Source: Bicyclus anynana | Taxonomy: Eukaryota > Arthropoda > Insecta > Lepidoptera > Nymphalidae | Assembly (NCBI RefSeq): GCF_947172395.1 | Contig: NC_069097.1 | Location: forward strand, 15,856,142 to 15,920,141 | DNA: 64,000 bases | Direction of reading: 5' to 3' | In this document: positions 11,705 to 20,065 of the stretch, in pieces | Numbering within the stretch: the first letter of the stretch is position 1 | Layout of the letters: each line of letters begins with the position of its first letter | Program-made: the position numbers and the translations under genes | The notes under the pieces: generated by a model | Databases searched by the model: none | Seen by the model: the letters and a program-made list of their open reading frames with translations, nothing else | What the model was told of the DNA's origin: nothing

Positions 11705-14700
11705 CTGGAAGAGAATTATCGTGGGCTAGTTTAATTTGATCGAAGTGGTAACGGATCTTACGTCTATTAATTTGAATGGTGACGTTATTATTATCATGGG
11801 TTTCTATGATTTTAAAAGGACCTTTCCAGACTGGGGAGAGAGCTTTACGTAATCTGTGATGTTCTCTTATGTAGACCATATCTCCAACATTATAGGTTTT
11901 TTCTTTAGCATGTTGATCATAATAACGTTTTGATCTTTCTTTACTTCTAAGTATATTTTCGCTAGCTAAATTTCTAGTGGTATTCAATTTATGTTTTAGA
12001 TTTTTGATGTAATCAGGATAAGTGGCTGTGGGACTTATGTCGTAGATAGAGCTAGGTAAATAGGGTTTACAACCAAATAGAAGTTCATGAGGACTAAAGT
12101 TTGTAGTGGTATGTGTCGTACTATTATAGGAAATAAGAGCAGTGGGAAGATATTTATGCCAATTGTCTTGTTCCTTGTTAACAAACGATTTTAAATATTC
12201 TTTAAGCGTGCAATGGCTTCTCTCTAGGGAGCCGTTAGTTTGGGGATGATAAATGGTCGAAAATAAATGTTTAATCTTAAAAAGAGATGCCACTTGTTTG
12301 TATATGTCAGCTATAAAGTGAACTCCTTGATCGGAGAGAATTGTTCGAGGAATACCGAAATGAGAGATAAATTTAACTAAGCATTCCGAAGTTTGTTCAG
12401 CCGTGGCTTGTACTATAGGATAGGCCATTGAATATTTTGTTAAATCGTCTTGGAATGTTACAATATATTTGAATCCTTGGGGTCCAGATTCAGGCAGAGG
12501 ACCGACTACGTCTGTAAATAGTCTTTGAAGAGGTTCCTGAGAAGTAGAAGTAATTTCCATAGGAGCTTTATTAATTGCTCTTAATGCTTTGTTTTTCTGG
12601 CACTGAGAACAATTTTTAACGTAGACTTCTATGTCCTTTTTCATGCCTTTCCAATAATACACATCTTTAAGTTTGTTGTACATACGGTTTGAGCCAATAT
12701 GTCCTCCGATTGGAGTATCATGATTATCTTTCAATATTATGGGAATTTCGTTAGGAGTAGGATACTTAATTTTATTATGATATATATTTATTTTAATTTT
12801 AGTGTTGTGAAAAATAAATGCTATGATTTCGTAAATTAATAAAAACCTGAGTTTATCATAAGGATTATCAAAATCAGAGATAGAAATATCTGTAACTTGT
12901 GGATAAAATATTATTAAATGATTACGTAATTCTTTTAGAACCTTGAATATATCTCTGTAGGTGGCTGAGTCATAGTAGTGAGTTTTAGTGAATAGATGGA
13001 AGTAGGTTTTGTTGTTAGTAGAAGACACTGTTAGACTATTCAATTCTCTTTCGGACATTTCAAATTCATTTCTGTTTTCTAATGTGCTAAGTATGTTATC
13101 ACAATATGGGTTGGAAGTATCTAAGTCGATAGAGGTAGGATAAGCGATATAAGTACATGCTGTTTCGAGTAGGCTTTGATTTGTTTCTGTAATTTGTGTA
13201 TCATGTAGCATAGGACTGGAACGTGATTTTATAAAGGATTCATAAGTCAAGTTGTCTGTTGGGTCAATATCATCAATGGTATGTATAGGAGGTCGAGATA
13301 AGGCATCGGCATTATTATTGATTTTGCCTGGTTTGTAAATAATTTCATAATCATAATCTTCTAGTTTTAGACGCCATCTTACTAGTTTACTACTAGGATC
13401 CTTACAGTTCATAAGCCATATTAGTGGTCGATGATCAGTTACGATTTTTATTTTCCTACCATAAAGATAAGGTCTAAAAGTTTTAGTACCAAATAGTATT
13501 CCTAGTAATTCCTTTTCTGTAGTACTATAATTACCTTCAGCTTTATTAAGAGTCCTAGATGCGAATGCGATAGGAAGGTCACTACCTATTTCACCCTGGG
13601 AAAGTACGGCACCCAAAGCGTAGTTTGATGAGTCTGTAGTCAAGATAAAGGTTTTCGAAAAATCAGGATATTGAAGGATTGGTGCATTAGTAAGCATGGT
13701 TTTAAGAGTATTGAATGCGTCTTCCTGTTGTTGTGACCAAATGAATTCAACATCTTTTCGTAAGAGACTGGTTAAGGGTTTAGTAATTTTAGAGAAGTTG
13801 TTAATAAATTTACGATAATAACCTGCGAGACCTAAGAAGCTTTTTATATTTTTAGGTGTTCTGGGAGTAGGGTATGAAGCTACAGCTTTAACTTTATCGG
13901 GATTAGGAGAAACTCCTTTGTCTGAAATGATATGACCAAGGTAAGCTACTTCCTTTCTAAGGAATTCGCATTTATCTGGCTGTAGTTTGAGATTATGTTG
14001 TCTAAGGGCATTAAAAACTAATTTGAGTTTACTGATATGGCTTTGAAGATCGTGAGAATAAATTATAACATCGTCTAGATAAATAAAACAATGTATTCCT
14101 TGGAGGCCAGAAAGTACAGTATTCATGAGACGTTGAAATGTGGCAGGGGCGTTTTTTAGTCCAAAAGGCATTCGGGTATATTCGTAGTGATTGTTATTCG
14201 CTGAAAATGCAGTCTTTGGAGAATCTTCTTCATTCATGGGAATCTGATGGAATCCAGAGGCTAGGTCTAATGTGGAAAAATATTTACTGTGTCCTAATTG
14301 ATCCAGTATTTCGGTGATATTAGGGATAGGGTAAGCATCGCCTACAGTGATGTCATTTAATTTCCTATAGTCAACGACAATACGCCATTTCTTTTGGCCA
14401 GAAGCATCGAGTTTCTTAGGAACGATCCATATTGGAGAAGACCATGGAGAATTAGAAGGCTTTATAATTTTCTGATCTAGCATTTTTTGAATCTGTTTGT
14501 TAACTTCCTCTTTATGGCATTCTGGATACCTGTAGCTTTTGACATGAATGGGCTGAGAAGAAGTAGTTTTAATTTCGTGACGTAGAGTGTTAGTATGAGA
14601 AAGGATATCGCCATTAAGATAAAATAGGTCGGAATACTCTTGACAAAGGTTTAGGAGTGCTTTTGACTCTTCTGAGTTTAAGTGAGATGACCTGATTTGA

Positions 14701-15920
14701 CTTCTAACTTCTTTATTACGATCTGAAAATTTTGAGAGTGAATTTACATTAACATTGTTAATAAAGTTAGTCTCTATTTCCTGGAATGTATCGCAGGGGT
14801 GAAGTTCGACGCAAAAGGTTTGAATTTTGACTTCTGTATTTGTCGTATTTAATATAGAAACGTTTACATGATTATTAGGCTTTACTGTAGTCAAGCAACT
14901 GGACAAGTATACTCCTTTTTGAATTTGCGATTTTTCAATGTAGCCAGTTTTTATTTCTGGATTGATGACATTGCATTCTATCATCATTTCACATCGGGCA
15001 GGTATTAAATATTGAGGTTTTGTAAAAAAGATTTTGATTTGGTGTTGACCAATATGTAGAGCGTTTTTACCATATTGTATAATGCAATTATTATTTTTCA
15101 AGAAATCGTTACCTATTATGCCATCGAAATTAAATCCAAGGGATTCAGATACAAGGTGGAATTTACTATAAATTGTTAGTAACTTTTCTAATCTAATATC
15201 TAGTTGAAAATGGCCAAAACTTTCTGAGTATTGGGCTGTTTCATCTATGCCTTTAAATTGAATTTTTTCGGATATGAGTTCAGGTTGTTTTGATAGCGAA
15301 GTCCTTTTGATTAAGGATATGCTTGATCCTGCATCTATTAAAAGTATTAACGGTTTACTTGAGTATTTTGAATGAACATAAATATGTGGTAAATGAACTT
15401 TATCATTATATTGAATTTTATAAATTGTTTCGGAGCTAGATTTTGCTATTATATTTTTCGTAGGAGTTTTACGGGTTTTGGTATAAATATTATTTTTCTT
15501 AGTATTTTTATGAGTGAGTTTAGAGGATTTAGTAGGTTCAATAGGCTGAGTAGATTCGATGGACGTTTTGGATATCGTGGGTTTGTTAGATACAGTGAAA
15601 TTAGTAGATACAGTGGAATCAGTGGATACGGCGGAGTCAGTGAGTATATTAGAACTAGTAGATGCTGTGGAATTAGTGGAATCAGTGAATTTAGTAGAAA
15701 TAGTAGAATCAGTGGATTTAGTAGAAATAGTAGAATCAGTGGATTTAGTAGGATTTTCACGGTCATGGGTTTGGGACTGGTTACCCTGTTCGTTGGCGCG
15801 TGTAATAAATGTATTATTTTTTTCATAATTGACTGTATGATGAAAATAGGAATTAATATTATTCTTAGCGTCATTTTGTACCTGGGGTCCCGAGCGACGC
15901 AAACATGGAACCCTAATTAG
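11667..15920 (-). CDS. pol: Pol polyprotein (protease, reverse transcriptase, RNase H, integrase)
   Basis: About 1411 residues, open throughout, in the -1 frame relative to gag and with no ATG near its beginning, as expected for frameshift expression. An N-terminal Ser/Thr-rich linker (about residues 50-130) contains 27-bp repeats. Then come protease with LLIDAGSS (Asp near residue 190), RT with FIYLDDVIIYS (near 605), RNase H with TTDSSNYALGAV (near 754), an HHCC zinc finger around H1066 (HIG...CSQC), and an integrase core with D in LFTDVVG, D in LSDQG and E in GSLERS, the last two separated by 35 residues. The C-terminal region resembles the Gypsy integrase tail. All catalytic residues I can identify are present. 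Confidence 0.96.
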   Translation of the reverse strand, partial: LIRVPCLRRSGPQVQNDAKNNINSYFHHTVNYEKNNTFITRANEQGNQSQTHDRENPTKSTDSTISTKSTDSTISTKFTDSTNSTASTSSNILTDSAVSTDSTVSTNFTVSNKPTISKTSIESTQPIEPTKSSKLTHKNTKKNNIYTKTRKTPTKNIIAKSSSETIYKIQYNDKVHLPHIYVHSKYSSKPLILLIDAGSSISLIKRTSLSKQPELISEKIQFKGIDETAQYSESFGHFQLDIRLEKLLTIYSKFHLVSESLGFNFDGIIGNDFLKNNNCIIQYGKNALHIGQHQIKIFFTKPQYLIPARCEMMIECNVINPEIKTGYIEKSQIQKGVYLSSCLTTVKPNNHVNVSILNTTNTEVKIQTFCVELHPCDTFQEIETNFINNVNVNSLSKFSDRNKEVRSQIRSSHLNSEESKALLNLCQEYSDLFYLNGDILSHTNTLRHEIKTTSSQPIHVKSYRYPECHKEEVNKQIQKMLDQKIIKPSNSPWSSPIWIVPKKLDASGQKKWRIVVDYRKLNDITVGDAYPIPNITEILDQLGHSKYFSTLDLASGFHQIPMNEEDSPKTAFSANNNHYEYTRMPFGLKNAPATFQRLMNTVLSGLQGIHCFIYLDDVIIYSHDLQSHISKLKLVFNALRQHNLKLQPDKCEFLRKEVAYLGHIISDKGVSPNPDKVKAVASYPTPRTPKNIKSFLGLAGYYRKFINNFSKITKPLTSLLRKDVEFIWSQQQEDAFNTLKTMLTNAPILQYPDFSKTFILTTDSSNYALGAVLSQGEIGSDLPIAFASRTLNKAEGNYSTTEKELLGILFGTKTFRPYLYGRKIKIVTDHRPLIWLMNCKDPSSKLVRWRLKLEDYDYEIIYKPGKINNNADALSRPPIHTIDDIDPTDNLTYESFIKSRSSPMLHDTQITETNQSLLETACTYIAYPTSIDLDTSNPYCDNILSTLENRNEFEMSERELNSLTVSSTNNKTYFHLFTKTHYYDSATYRDIFKVLKELRNHLIIFYPQVTDISISDFDNPYDKLRFLLIYEIIAFIFHNTKIKINIYHNKIKYPTPNEIPIILKDNHDTPIGGHIGSNRMYNKLKDVYYWKGMKKDIEVYVKNCSQCQKNKALRAINKAPMEITSTSQEPLQRLFTDVVGPLPESGPQGFKYIVTFQDDLTKYSMAYPIVQATAEQTSECLVKFISHFGIPRTILSDQGVHFIADIYKQVASLFKIKHLFSTIYHPQTNGSLERSHCTLKEYLKSFVNKEQDNWHKYLPTALISYNSTTHTTTNFSPHELLFGCKPYLPSSIYDISPTATYPDYIKNLKHKLNTTRNLASENILRSKERSKRYYDQHAKEKTYNVGDMVYIREHHRLRKALSPVWKGPFKIIETHDNNNVTIQINRRKIRYHFDQIKLAHDNSLPGSSRQAPSPQPS

Positions 15921-16894
15921 TTTAAAAAATTGTCCTCAGGTATGTTATGTGAGTTATTCTGGGGACTATTTTCGTAAAGATTATATACTTTATTATTCTG
16001 ATTTTGAGGAATTTGGCGCTTGGCATGGTTGTATTGCCGTTTTCGGCATTGGCTTATATCGTGGCCTAAATTTCTGCAATATCTGCAAATTATTTCTTTA
16101 GGAGGTGGTGTTTGTGAATAATGAGTTATCTGTTTATCTTGCGCATGGTATGAGTTAGATTTATAAGGAAATGGTTTGGTTTGGTTTAAACTAGAAGAAT
16201 GAGGAGTTGACGGAAAAGCGGCTTTATGCACAGATTGATTAAAATAGTTCGATCGGTTCGGCCTATGTTCTATGGGTCTCTTTGATGACTGGGCGAGATT
16301 GTAAAATTTTTCCTCTTGAATCGCTAGGTTAATAGCTTCCGCGAGGTTACAAGGGTCCCTACACCTAAGAATATTAGAAATATGGCTTGGTAAACCTAAC
16401 AAAAAGGTGTGCAAGGCGAGATCTTCCGTGTCGGCAAGTCTCCCTTTTATTTCGCCAGGATCCTTAGTAGAATGGGAAATATCAGTTTGTAATCTAGTTA
16501 AGAATGTTTCGAGACGCAAACTGTATTCTAAGATGGTTTCATTTGGTTTCATCTTGCAGTTTTGGAGGTCTAAAAGTAGGTGGCTTCGGTGTTTAGTTTC
16601 ACCAAAATTGGATTTTAAAAATTGTTTTAGCTCAAACCAATCATCAAACACCTTCAATGAGCAGGCTATTTCGGCTTTCCCTTCTAATTGTGAAAGAATA
16701 TACTGGAAGAGGATGTTTGCATTTGTCGGACTTACTAAGCGAAGGGCGTTTTCAGAGTTTCTTATGAATGATGTTAGTTTGTTTCGATCACCGTCGAAAG
16801 GTTTTATGAATCGGGTTAAATCGCTAAAATTCATTCTAAGGGATTCTGCGGGGGAAATTTGGAGTGGAGCGGGTGTTTCTTCCCGTTTTGCCAT
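15917..16894 (-). CDS. gag: Gag polyprotein of the errantivirus-like element
   Basis: 325 codons from ATG at 16894 to TAA at 15917. The N-terminal two thirds resembles retrotransposon capsid with FDGDRNKLTSFI and a conserved helix around QLEGKA. Near the C-terminus is one CCHC zinc knuckle, CRYCRNLGHDISQC (C-x2-C-x4-H-x4-C), which binds element RNA. The last codons form the -1 slippery site that feeds ribosomes into pol. The first ATG of the leader is not this one but the env/uORF ATG at 16992, so gag must be reached by reinitiation, leaky scanning or another route. Confidence 0.95.
   Translation of the reverse strand: MAKREETPAPLQISPAESLRMNFSDLTRFIKPFDGDRNKLTSFIRNSENALRLVSPTNANILFQYILSQLEGKAEIACSLKVFDDWFELKQFLKSNFGETKHRSHLLLDLQNCKMKPNETILEYSLRLETFLTRLQTDISHSTKDPGEIKGRLADTEDLALHTFLLGLPSHISNILRCRDPCNLAEAINLAIQEEKFYNLAQSSKRPIEHRPNRSNYFNQSVHKAAFPSTPHSSSLNQTKPFPYKSNSYHAQDKQITHYSQTPPPKEIICRYCRNLGHDISQCRKRQYNHAKRQIPQNQNNKVYNLYENSPQNNSHNIPEDNFLN
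15920..15926 (-). promoter_or_regulatory. -1 ribosomal frameshift site TTTAAAC at the gag-pol junction
   Basis: The last two gag sense codons are TTA AAC, preceded by T, which makes a canonical X XXY YYZ heptamer in the right frame. Slipping back one base at AAC enters the pol frame directly and skips the gag stop, which follows at once. I did not fold the downstream RNA for a pseudoknot. Confidence 0.85.
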
Positions 16895-16969
16895 AATAAT
16901 TTAATATTTTACGCAATAACAGAAAATAAACCAGTGTAATAAAGTCAATGACTCGAAAAAATTACTCAC

Positions 16970-16992
16970 AGTAGTACAAGAATCGGTGTCAT
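16970..16992 (-). CDS. env: Putative env leader exon, also an 8-codon uORF in unspliced RNA
   Basis: The first ATG of the element leader is at 16992-16990. Seven codons plus two bases later a consensus donor GTGAGT begins at 16969. The phase fits exactly the acceptor at 11705, and the encoded residues are hydrophobic, as expected for the start of a signal peptide lacking in the main env exon. Unspliced RNA instead reads a stop straight across the donor, leaving an 8-codon uORF ahead of gag. Splicing is inferred, not observed. Confidence 0.72.
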
Positions 16993-17327
16993 TGATGAGT
17001 CGGCGAATTAATCGGAGCAGCGGCGCAGTGTGTTGCAACGCCGGGTGAGTCGATCTGGGTCGCGCGTGCAATCCCGCACGCCTCGTCGCGATGTAGGTGA
17101 TGTTTCAGGAGTCTGGACCGCGTGGCAGCACCTCTCGGCTGGGCAGTGAACCCTCGGGAACGACAGGGTATGGCACGATGTGGTCTTATTGTCGGAGTAG
17201 CTGGGAGTCTGACTATCCGTCTGTCAGAGAGATCAGGAACGGCAGCAGGGCAGTCAGCTTGGCTCGGAGAACTATAGTTTCTGGACGTCGTCAGGAGTAG
17301 GCGTCCAACAGGAATAAATCCCGCTTT

Positions 17328-17339
17328 CTTCTGACACCA
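17328..17339 (-). promoter_or_regulatory. Primer binding site
   Basis: Two bases inside the 5' LTR the - strand reads TGGTGTCAGAAG, complementary to a tRNA 3' end CTTCTGACACCA. This resembles an insect tRNA-Leu end; the exact tRNA is inferred, not checked. Confidence 0.8.
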
Positions 17340-17341
17340 AA

Positions 17342-17710
17342 TGTTAGTTTCGGCTTATCGGTGTTTATAAAAAAAAACACTTTATTAACTAAAACTGAAC
17401 TTTATTATTTATAATTTAACTATAGTTCGACAACAAACTCTTATTACTTCGGATCACTATGTTTCGCGACTCGCGAGGACCTGCAAAGGGTCTATAGGCG
17501 GCTAGTATTACCAGGGGCTTAGCCTTGTTACTTAGTCCAGACCGGCGGGCATAAACCAGGTCCGTAGCTGGACAGCAATTCGGCTAATCACCAGAACGAC
17601 TGAATGTTTAGAGGCAGAGCTACGGTTTATAAAGCATATATATTGCTGACAGAACATTTATATCTGTGTCACAGCTCTGCACTATGAATATAGAATTTAG
17701 GGATGTAACA
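17342..17710 (-). repeat. 5' LTR of the errantivirus-like element
   Basis: 369 bp, TG...CA ends on the element strand. Supplies promoter and transcription start. It contains AATAAA hexamers on the - strand near its inner end. It reads as identical to the LTR at 9086-9454. Confidence 0.97.
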
Positions 17711-17714
17711 GTAC
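17711..17714. repeat. Target-site duplication, right copy (GTAC)
   Basis: GTAC directly after the LTR end, pairing with 9082-9085. Confidence 0.85.
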
Positions 17715-18133
17715 GTTATAAAAGCGTTCAAATATTTCCAACTGCTCGAAAACAGCTGACTAAAATTTAACGAATTAAGAATATGACATATTTTCTTTTA
17801 AGCCAGCCTCCAATACATAGTTTCAAAAAAGTAAAAAATTACAAATTTAGTTTAACAAAAACCGAATGTGAAAAACAGCCTCAACTTCTAAATACCCGTA
17901 TAATTAAGGTTCGTTTACAAAGTAGCGGCGGCTACTGGAATCATTTTATCAAAAGACTTTTCATAAACCCGAAGTTAACACCCAAAAGTAAGTCAATTCA
18001 GAAAAGTCCGTTTCCTAAATTGCCTCGGCCCTTTCCCTGTTTGGGATAAGTCAACCTCACTCTTCATTATTGTAATTTATTTCCCTCAATAAATCTATTT
18101 TACTGTGTTTTTTTACGTACAATATACTAGGTA

Positions 18134-18262
18134 CTAGCGTACGCCCGCGATTTCGTCCGCGTGAAAAATCAGTTTTTCACAAATCCCACGGGAACCATGG
18201 ATTTTTCAGGAATGAAAAGTAGCCTATGTGTAAATCCAGAGTAAAATCTAACTAACTTTCGC
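18134..18262 (-). mobile_element. Helitron-like 3' end fragment
   Basis: On the - strand it ends CGCGGACGAAATCGCGGGCG and CTAG. The internal part has the common lepidopteran block around ACGGGAACCATGGATTTTTC. Truncated 5' part. Confidence 0.55.
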
Positions 18263-18475
18263 CCTTATAATATTAGTGTGATAGTGTGATGTGAAGACTC
18301 TCACGTTGAGTGGTTAGGTTGCGAGGTTGCGAGGTCTGAGGTTTGAGGCCAAGCCAACAAAAAAGTTTGGTTTTTCTTTCAAGGTTGACGGAGATTTATC
18401 TTAAGCAACCTCGAGTTCGGGAGTCAGTGGTATACCCACAATACATATGAGAGTAGGATTAACTTATCTAAGGTC

Positions 18476-18600
18476 CAGGGGCGTAGCTACCACCGTATCA
18501 GCCGTATGAATGACACGGGGCTCCTTACATGTGAAAGCTATAAGTAACATGTAATTCACAATTTCACTTAATCTGGTTTTGAAAGTTTTTTACTCAGGAG
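18476..18600. mobile_element. hAT-type MITE fragment, same family as 39302-39630
   Basis: CAGGGGCGTAGCTACCACCG and GACACGGGGCTCCTTACATG match the inverted right end of the MITE at 39.3 kb. The other end was not found. Confidence 0.6.
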
Positions 18601-18689
18601 TTTCATTTTAGAAATTACAAACTCCAAACAAGCGATATTATTTGCGCTGGCCACATGCGTCCAAAAGTTGAAAAAAAATCTTCGTCTTC

Positions 18690-18765
18690 GTTGTGTTGGG
18701 AAGTCCATGGAGGAGGCCTATGTCCAGCAGTGGACGTCCATCGACTGATAATGGTGATATTTTTG
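18690..18765 (+). mobile_element. RTE-like LINE 3' tail fragment
   Basis: GGAGGCCTATGTCCAGCAGT and GGACGTCCATCGACTGATAA are the characteristic 3' end of the same LINE family. No coding part retained. Confidence 0.7.
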
Positions 18766-19138
18766 TATGGCAAATTCAGTCTGAGATATACCACCGTGAT
18801 TAGAACCTTCATAGCTCCACGGTAAGTGGAACTGTCTCAGCGCCGAGAGGTTATGAATTCAATACCCGTCCCTATTTCTTGCCTGCTCCATATTGAAAAA
18901 AAAGAGGCATGGAAAATATTCTTATTAAAAACAATACATAACATAATGCCTTTGTCGGCAGTCGGGTAATGAGTCTAGAATGAGTTGTGCTTGCCGCGGC
19001 CGCCCAAACGACGGTAAGATTCCAACACAAACTCACGCCCGCGAAGTTTTAATGAACTGTCGCGGACAAGTAACGACCGGCTTTACTTGCTTTACTTTGC
19101 AGCGAACTACTCCCGCGCTGCGGTGACTCGTGCGGTGA

Positions 19139-19180
19139 CGCGGGCGGGAATCGAACCCGCGCCCCATTACGCGCTAACGA
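19139..19180 (-). repeat. tRNA-like 3' half, probably SINE debris
   Basis: The - strand reads GCGCGGGTTCGATTCCCGCC, a T-arm with B-box. No matching 5' half, D-arm or acceptor stem partner is seen, so not a tRNA gene. Confidence 0.5.
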
Positions 19181-19611
19181 CAAACTTTGACAGACGTTTC
19201 TCAATATTATGACTTTATACAGGATGTCCCGTAAATATTACGACATACTCTACAGGGTGATAGCTGGCCTATACTAATATTAAATTAATTTTGTTAAAAA
19301 AGTGCGATTTCAGCGTTATTGGTAAGATATGCACTTTGAACCTCTGGTAGGGGTGACTATAGACAGACTGCGTTTGTCAAGTCATTATTATTTTATTTAC
19401 AGTCTATTTGAAAAGCCCACTACAGAGCCTGGCCTCCCTCCTTATAGGAGTGCGGATATGGAGTTTACCCACCAGGCCCAATGCGGATTGGCGGGCTTAG
19501 GATGATAATGTTTCTTTACCGACCATTATCAGATGTTAATGAATGATAATACCGGGATCGACTGCTTACGGCAGGGGTTTACAGATTCGCATCGTACGCA
19601 TGAAACGCATC

Positions 19612-19799
19612 GCATCAAACGGATTTTAGTATTTATAGAAAGTCATGCAAGTGCGTCCGCATCGAACGGATTTTAGTATTTATAGAAAGTCATGCAAGTG
19701 CGCCCGCATCGAACGGATTTTAGTTTTTATAGAAAGTCATGCAAGTGCGCCCGCATCGAACGGATTTTAGTATTTATAGAAAATCATGCAAGTGTGTCC
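19612..19799 (+). repeat. 47-bp tandem repeat, four copies
   Basis: Units start at 19612, 19659, 19706 and 19753, each GCATCGAACGGATTTTAGTA plus 27 more bases, with few changes. The block is bounded by related inverted sequences (CGCATCAAACGGATTT left, AAATCCGTTTGATGCG right near 19850), suggesting it is the interior of a MITE. Confidence 0.9.
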
Positions 19800-19929
19800 G
19801 CATCGTAAGGATCGTATCGAACGGATCTTATCTTTCGTTAAATTCAAAATCCGTTTGATGCGAAGCGTCCGACACGTCGGATCACTGGACGCCTACCACT
19901 TAAGAACACTAAGGCGCTAAGCTACATGC

Positions 19930-20065
19930 CAACTGCGGGCTGAACATTTAACTAGAAATTTCTTAGACAAAAGAAAAGCTCAGTCACTCAAAATCCGACC
20001 CCGGGCTCGAACCCAGGACTTCGTGATCCGGAACCACATAGGCTTACCACTGGACAAACGAAACT
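19930..20065 (-). repeat. tRNA-derived SINE remnant
   Basis: On the - strand TCCAGTGGTAAGCCTATGTG (A-box-like) is followed by CCTGGGTTCGAGCCCGGGGT (B-box). No intact cloverleaf. Confidence 0.6.

Larger units (their letters stand above)
9086..17710 (-). mobile_element. Complete errantivirus-like Gypsy LTR retrotransposon with gag, pol and env
   Basis: An 8625-bp element on the - strand. Both LTRs are 369 bp, begin TGTTA and end AACA in window orientation, and read as identical. A 4-bp duplication GTAC flanks it (9082-9085 and 17711-17714). Order on its own strand: 5' LTR, PBS, leader with a tiny env first exon, gag, -1 frameshift site, pol (protease, RT, RNase H, integrase), env, PPT, 3' LTR. 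All three large frames are open. Gypsy elements with a baculovirus-F-like env are classed as errantiviruses. Identical LTRs imply recent insertion. It lies in DNA with no recognised gene. Confidence 0.97.

Noticed and set aside
15393..15920. 175-codon plus-strand ORF
   Set aside because: Antisense shadow of the repetitive Ser/Thr linker of pol.
19612..19799. CRISPR-like array
   Set aside because: The 47-bp units are directly adjacent with no spacers, in a eukaryotic genome.
19139..20065. tRNA genes on the minus strand
   Set aside because: B-boxes are present but neither site gives a full cloverleaf with paired acceptor stem; best explained as SINE debris.
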